A DNA stretch of 64,000 nt from Helicobacter pylori_CU (lineage in GTDB: Bacteria; Campylobacterota; Campylobacteria; Campylobacterales; Helicobacteraceae). The stretch's first letter is position 1, and every line of letters begins with the position of its first letter. Made by a program: the position numbers and the translations under genes. A model generated the notes under the pieces. It searched no databases. It saw only the letters and a program-made list of their open reading frames with translations, and had not been told where the DNA came from. The DNA lies in NCBI RefSeq assembly GCF_000259235.1, contig NC_017733.1, positions 310,001 to 374,000 on the forward strand, read 5' to 3'. Positions 59,910-64,000 of this stretch are shown here, piece after piece.

Positions 59910-60905
59910 GTGAAATTGTGGTTTCCTTATTTTTTAGCGATTGTGTTCTTGCATGCGTTAGGTTTGGCGTTGCTCTTTATGGCTAATAACGCTTCGTTTT
60001 ATGCAGCGGCGTCTATGGCTTACATGCTAGGGGCAAAGCATGCGTTTGATGCGGATCACATCGCTTGCATAGACAACACCATTAGAAAGCTCACCCAACA
60101 AGGCAAAAACGCCTATGGCGTGGGGTTTTACTTTTCTATGGGGCATTCAAGCGTGGTGATTTTAATGACCATCATCAGCGCGTTTGCGATCGCTTGGGCT
60201 AAAGAGCACACGCCGATGCTAGAAGAAATAGGGGGGGTAGTGGGGACTTTAGTTTCTGGGCTTTTCTTGCTCATTATAGGGCTATTGAATGCGATTATTT
60301 TAATAGATTTATTAAAAATATTCAAAAAATCGCATTCTAACGAAAGCTTGAGCCAGCAACAAAATGAAGAGATTGAACGGCTTTTAACGAGTAGGGGCTT
60401 ACTTAATCGCTTTTTTAAGCCTTTGTTTAATTTCATCTCCAAGTCGTGGCACATTTATCCTGTGGGTTTTCTTTTTGGGCTAGGCTTTGATACCGCTAGT
60501 GAAATCGCGCTTTTAGCCCTTTCTAGCAGTGCGATTAAAGTGAGTGTGGTGGGCATGCTCTCTTTACCCATTCTTTTTGCCGCTGGCATGAGTTTGTTTG
60601 ACACATTAGATGGGGCGTTCATGCTCAAGGCGTATGATTGGGCGTTCAAAACCCCTTTAAGGAAAATCTACTACAACATCTCCATCACCGCTTTAAGCGT
60701 GTTTATCGCGCTTTTTATCGGGTTGATTGAGCTTTTTCAAGTCGTTAGCGAGAAACTCCATTTAAAATTTGAAAACCGTCTTTTAAGCACCCTACAAAGC
60801 CTGGAATTTACAGACTTGGGCTATTACTTGGTGGGCTTATTCGTGATAGCGTTTTTAGGCTCATTCTTTTTATGGAAAATCAAATTTTCTAAATTAGAGG
60901 GCTAG
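59910..60905 (+). CDS. nixA: High-affinity nickel permease NixA
   Basis: This 331-residue NiCoT-family transporter has eight membrane helices and supplies nickel for urease and hydrogenase. The nickel signature is AKHAFDADHIACIDNTIRK in helix 2 (H-x4-DH), with FSMGHSSVVI in helix 3 and LFGLGFDTASEIALL in helix 5. The start is GTG at 59910 with an AAAGGTG site. It has a NikR operator upstream and converges on the FliS co-chaperone gene 4 bp away. Confidence 0.96.
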   Translation: MKLWFPYFLAIVFLHALGLALLFMANNASFYAAASMAYMLGAKHAFDADHIACIDNTIRKLTQQGKNAYGVGFYFSMGHSSVVILMTIISAFAIAWAKEHTPMLEEIGGVVGTLVSGLFLLIIGLLNAIILIDLLKIFKKSHSNESLSQQQNEEIERLLTSRGLLNRFFKPLFNFISKSWHIYPVGFLFGLGFDTASEIALLALSSSAIKVSVVGMLSLPILFAAGMSLFDTLDGAFMLKAYDWAFKTPLRKIYYNISITALSVFIALFIGLIELFQVVSEKLHLKFENRLLSTLQSLEFTDLGYYLVGLFVIAFLGSFFLWKIKFSKLEG

Positions 60906-60908
60906 ATT

Positions 60909-61424
60909 TTAAGCCCTCAAGTTATCGCTCAACAAATCTTTAAGGCTTTGATTTGAAAAACTTGACATAAAAGCTTTAGAGTTTGAAAGGCTTTCGCTCA
61001 AATAGCCTAATAACTCCTTAATTTCATTTAATTTTTCTTCCAAATAAGCTTGAAACCCGCCAATATTTTCCAATAAATTCAAAGGATTATCCACAATCAT
61101 GGAAAAAATTTCATCATTAATGGCAATGTTGAGCTGGGTGTCAAACAAAGGGGAGGCTAAAAACTGGCAATTTTCTACAATTTCTCGCAATTCTTGTTTG
61201 ATGATAGAAGCTTGCAAAGCGTCTTTATCTTCTAAACCCATGCTCTTATTGAAAAGCTTTTTGCAAGCGATTTGCAAGACTTGTAATGCTCCAACGCTCT
61301 CGTTTATATTTTTCATGTCCCTACTGAATTTAGCGATTTGTTGGGATTTTTCTATCGCATTGGTTTTAAAATCGCTTGTTTCAACATCGCCCAAATGCTT
61401 TTGAAGAGTTTTTAAAATATCCAT
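60909..61424 (-). CDS. HP1076-type flagellar co-chaperone of FliS
   Basis: This 171-residue all-helical protein (long amphipathic helices such as LEDKDALQASIIKQELREIVENCQFLASPLFD) fits the HP1076 family, which was shown to bind the flagellin chaperone FliS and assist its folding. No signal peptide. The assignment is by recollection of sequence and position between nixA and csd4. Confidence 0.8.
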   Translation of the reverse strand: MDILKTLQKHLGDVETSDFKTNAIEKSQQIAKFSRDMKNINESVGALQVLQIACKKLFNKSMGLEDKDALQASIIKQELREIVENCQFLASPLFDTQLNIAINDEIFSMIVDNPLNLLENIGGFQAYLEEKLNEIKELLGYLSESLSNSKAFMSSFSNQSLKDLLSDNLRA

Positions 61425-61559
61425 AAAAAACCTTTTAAATAGAATTAAACGATCACAAGCATTTTTCGTTCCTTTTTTATGGAAATTTTAAAAAACACCC
61501 TTAAAAAGGTTTTTAGGTATAATTAGCGATCTTTTAGTTTTAAATAGTAGAGAGATGGG

Positions 61560-62876
61560 ATGAAAAAAATATGGCTTTTGGTGTGGGGCTTGTATTCTTG
61601 GGTGTTTTTGCATGCGATAGAAACGATAGAAAAAGCCCCTACAAATGTAGAGAATAGGGACAAAGCCCCCCATTTGTTGCTTTTAGCAGGGATTCAAGGC
61701 GATGAGCCTGGAGGGTTTAATGCAACTAATTTGTTTTTAATGCATTATAGCGTTTTAAAAGGCTTGGTGGAAGTGGTTCCCGTATTGAATAAGCCTTCCA
61801 TGTTAAGAAATCATAGGGGCTTGTATGGGGATATGAACCGCAAATTTGCCACTTTAGACAAAAAAGACCCCGAATACCCCACTATCCAAGAAATCAAATC
61901 CTTGATTGCAAAACCCAGCGTGGATGCCGTCTTGCATTTGCATGATGGCGGTGGGTATTATCGCCCTATTTATATTGATGCGACGCTCAATCCTAAGCGT
62001 TGGGGGAATTGCTTTATTATTGATCAAGATGAAGTTAAAGGGGCGAAATTCCCTAATTTGCTTGCTTTTGCAAACAATACGATTGAGAGCATCAACGCCC
62101 ATTTATTGCACCCTATTGAAAAATACCATTTAAAAAACACGCGCACCGCTCAAGGCGATACAGAAATGCAAAAAGCCCTAACTTTTTATGCGATCAATCA
62201 AAAAAAGAGCGCTTTTGCCAATGAAGCCAGCAAAGAACTCCCTTTAGCATCAAGGGTGTTTTACCATTTGCAAGCCATTGAGGGCTTACTCAATCAACTC
62301 AATATCCCTTTTAAGCGCGATTTTGAGCTTAACCCTAACAGCGTGCATGCCTTAATCAACGATAAAAGCTTGTGGGCAAAAATCAGCTCTCTGCCTAAAA
62401 TGCCCCTTTTTAACTTACGCCCTAAACTCAATCATTTCCCTTTACCTAATAACACTAAAATCCCACAAATTCCCATAGAGAGCAACGCTTACATTGTGGG
62501 GCTAGTCAAAAATAAACAAGAAGTGTTTTTAAAATACGGCAACAAGCTCATGACACGATTATCGCCCTTTTATATAGAGTTTGATCATTCTTTAGAAGAA
62601 GTGAAAATGCAAATTGACAATAAGGATCAAATGGTTAAGATAGGGAGCGTAGTTGAAGTGAAAGAGAGTTTTTATATCCATGGCATGGATAATATCCGCG
62701 CGAATGTGATTGGCTTTAGCGTTTCTAATGAAAATAAGCCTAATGAAGCGGGTTATACGATTAGATTTAAAGATTTTCAAAAACGCTTTTCACTGGACAA
62801 GCAAGAAAGGATCTATCGCATAGAATTTTATAAAAACAACGCGTTTAGCGGGATGATCTTAGTGAAATTTGTGTAG
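61560..62876 (+). CDS. csd4: Cell-shape DL-carboxypeptidase Csd4
   Basis: This 438-residue periplasmic M14-family carboxypeptidase trims the peptidoglycan tripeptide to dipeptide, needed for helical cell shape. A signal peptide is present (about 1-19). The zinc site shows the unusual Gln46-x2-Glu49 (AGIQGDEPGG) instead of His, with the later His in VLHLHDGGGYY. The C-terminal beta domains (PYIVGL.KNKQEV; IRANVIGFSVSN) complete the three-domain enzyme. Length is as known. Confidence 0.93.
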   Translation: MKKIWLLVWGLYSWVFLHAIETIEKAPTNVENRDKAPHLLLLAGIQGDEPGGFNATNLFLMHYSVLKGLVEVVPVLNKPSMLRNHRGLYGDMNRKFATLDKKDPEYPTIQEIKSLIAKPSVDAVLHLHDGGGYYRPIYIDATLNPKRWGNCFIIDQDEVKGAKFPNLLAFANNTIESINAHLLHPIEKYHLKNTRTAQGDTEMQKALTFYAINQKKSAFANEASKELPLASRVFYHLQAIEGLLNQLNIPFKRDFELNPNSVHALINDKSLWAKISSLPKMPLFNLRPKLNHFPLPNNTKIPQIPIESNAYIVGLVKNKQEVFLKYGNKLMTRLSPFYIEFDHSLEEVKMQIDNKDQMVKIGSVVEVKESFYIHGMDNIRANVIGFSVSNENKPNEAGYTIRFKDFQKRFSLDKQERIYRIEFYKNNAFSGMILVKFV

Positions 62877-62960
62877 GAATGGGTAAGCCTTACCAAAAGA
62901 TCTCATAGCGTTTTAAGGCAACGCATGATATAACATGATAATCGCCAATAAAGGATAGTC

Positions 62961-63254
62961 ATGCCATACATTAGAAATCTTTACTTATCATTACCTGACT
63001 TAACAAAGAGGCTATTTAAAATAAGCAACAGACTTTACAGCATGCGTTCATCTTGTTCTTTTTTAGCAAGGGAATATTGTGTTTTAGAAACAATGCATGA
63101 GGTAATCCAAAAGGGCATGGATAGCTTAACACAGCGATTAGACAATGACTTAAAAGATGGTAACTCCCGTATTCTTGTCCCTATTGAATACATAAGGGGC
63201 TTATGCCTTGTTGGCAATATGAAACCTGATGGAGCTATGCATGTTGTTTGTTAA
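62961..63254 (+). pseudogene. Hypothetical protein, probably the first half of a broken gene
   Basis: The 97-residue frame has a good start (AAAGGA five bases before ATG) and reads MPYIRNLYLSLPDLTKRLFK. It carries Cys/Arg-rich and helical segments with no family recognised. It stops in a region where another frame opens, and the pieces together look like one protein disrupted by a frameshift around 63240-63255. Confidence 0.5.
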
Positions 63255-63477
63255 AATCTGTGAACTTATTCGTTCGCAATGCAGAAGCAATCTGTCTCGT
63301 AATTCCCTTTTTTTTATTGGTGGTGTGATTAGCGGCTTGAACAAGCAAATTCGAAAGGAAAATGCGATAATTTCTTTCCCTTATTGTTATAATAAATCAC
63401 CATTGAAAGGCGTAAAAACACCCAAGCAAACCCAAGAATTAAAAGACAACAACCCTTTTGAATGTTGCGGTTTTTAA
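63241..63477 (+). pseudogene. Second half of the broken hypothetical gene
   Basis: In the +1 frame relative to the preceding piece, the sequence continues as LFVKICELIRSQCRSNLSRN, LFFIGGVISGLNKQIRKE and a tail KDNNPFECCGF. No ribosome site of its own is seen. Together the two parts span about 170 codons. Family not recognised. Confidence 0.45.
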
Positions 63478-63506
63478 CCCGCTACTTCTATATCACACTA
63501 CCTTTA

Positions 63507-63707
63507 TTATATTACTTCTTGCCCCGCATCCAATAAAGCTTCCTTAATCAAATCCTGTGTCGCTGGAGTGTCAAATTCTACAACCACGCTCTTTTTTTCC
63601 ACGCTCGCATCAATAAAGCTCACGCCTTCAATTTCGCCCACAAATTTTTCAATTTTATCCACGCAATGGCTGCAAGTAATGCTTGGCACTTGAAAAGTTA
63701 CTTTCAT
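63507..63707 (-). CDS. copP: Copper-binding metallochaperone CopP
   Basis: This 66-residue HMA-domain protein carries the metal site TCSHC (C12-x2-C15) in MKVTFQVPSITCSHCVDKIEKF. It passes Cu(I) to the exporter CopA. Adjacent to and downstream of copA by one base, in the same operon. Confidence 0.95.
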   Translation of the reverse strand: MKVTFQVPSITCSHCVDKIEKFVGEIEGVSFIDASVEKKSVVVEFDTPATQDLIKEALLDAGQEVI

Positions 63708-64000
63708 TCAATGATCCTTAATTTTAAAATTCCTTAGCCTTTGGGCGTTTAAGACCACACTCACAGAGCTTAAACTCATCGCTAAACCCGCAATCGCCGG
63801 GCTTAACATGAGATTAGCCTTATAAAGAACCCCACAAGCTAAAGGGATAAACACGCTATTATAACAAAAAGCCCAAAACAAATTTTCTTTGATATTCTTA
63901 ATGGTCGCCTGGCTTAATTTAATCGCGCTATAAACCGATTTAATGTCGTTATTAAAGCTCACAATATCCGCTGCTTGCACGCTCACATCGCTCCCTTTAG
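63708..64000 (-). CDS. copA: Copper-exporting P-type ATPase CopA, C-terminal end (partial)
   Basis: The frame is open to the window edge and encodes the last 97 residues: a KGSDVSVQAADIVSFNNDI motif at the end of the P domain and two C-terminal membrane helices (NLFWAFCYNSVFIPLACGVLY and LMLSPAIAGLAMSLSSVSVVLNAQRL) containing the conserved NxxxxS metal-translocation residues. The beginning lies beyond base 64000. Confidence 0.92.
   Translation of the reverse strand, partial: KGSDVSVQAADIVSFNNDIKSVYSAIKLSQATIKNIKENLFWAFCYNSVFIPLACGVLYKANLMLSPAIAGLAMSLSSVSVVLNAQRLRNFKIKDH

Overview
The window is a chromosomal segment of Helicobacter pylori. Evidence for the species: many genes can be recognised one by one as H. 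pylori genes (hugZ, nucT, pgdA, hofB, nixA, csd4, copP, the pseudaminic-acid trio pseF-pseG-pseH, a Hof-type porin, an Hcp Sel1-repeat protein). Base composition is AT-rich, genes are densely packed with many ATGA/TGATG-type overlaps and GTG/TTG starts, and there is a long homopolymer tract inside a coding region. Locus names of strain 26695 (HP0301 and so on) are given from memory as orientation; no database was consulted.

Layout. 1-9.2 kb (+): end of dppD, dppF, obg, an alginate-lyase-like secreted protein, a YceI-like protein, hemL, a small AtpZ/AtpI-like membrane pair, a nitrilase-family amidase, pgdA, and a small Cys protein paired with a COG0523 GTPase. 9.2-15.7 kb (-): an MFS transporter, a 480-bp gene-poor gap, hugZ, argS, tatA, gmk and a glutamate-rich protein. 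15.8-21.7 kb: nucT, an outer-membrane protein, the flgH-pseF-pseG-pseH operon, and lpxK-nadE running against it. 21.8-27.0 kb (+): tRNA-Arg, ilvC, minD-minE-dprA-ruvX, a phase-variable hcp gene and two small charged proteins. 27.1-31.2 kb (-): pseudouridine synthase, recJ, pyrG. 31.4-40.1 kb (+): a degenerate PAP2-like protein, fliF-fliG-fliH-dxs-lepA and a DUF3883-type nuclease-like gene. 40.1-41.0 kb: gene debris, including a nuclease fragment with an internal stop, at what looks like a rearrangement junction (HP0356-like genes next to HP1092-like genes). 41.0-52.3 kb (-): flgG paralogue, kgtP, ftsK, addB, tktA, ribF, tlyA and a small lipoprotein candidate. 52.3-60.9 kb (+): pyrB, hofB, msbA, a lipoprotein, a membrane-anchored Mrr-like nuclease, a two-gene AAA15 ATPase + TOPRIM module, and nixA with a NikR-type operator. 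60.9-64 kb: the FliS co-chaperone gene, csd4, a probably broken gene, copP and the end of copA.

How the genes work together. Cell-envelope and cell-shape genes (pgdA, csd4, lpxK, msbA, ftsK, hofB), flagellar structure and flagellin glycosylation (flgH, pseFGH, fliFGH, flgG paralogue, HP1076), metal handling (nixA, copAP, hugZ, COG0523 GTPase) and DNA uptake/repair (nucT, dprA, ruvX, recJ, addB) dominate. The best candidate for an under-described system is the AAA15-TOPRIM gene pair at 58.05-59.85 kb. It has its own promoter, is AT-rich, and sits next to an Mrr-type nuclease; its architecture recalls OLD/PARIS-like anti-phage modules. Other notable points are the 12-G tract in the hcp signal peptide, the decayed nuclease genes at the rearrangement junction, a degenerate PAP2 protein and a receiver-like head on the Glu-rich protein.
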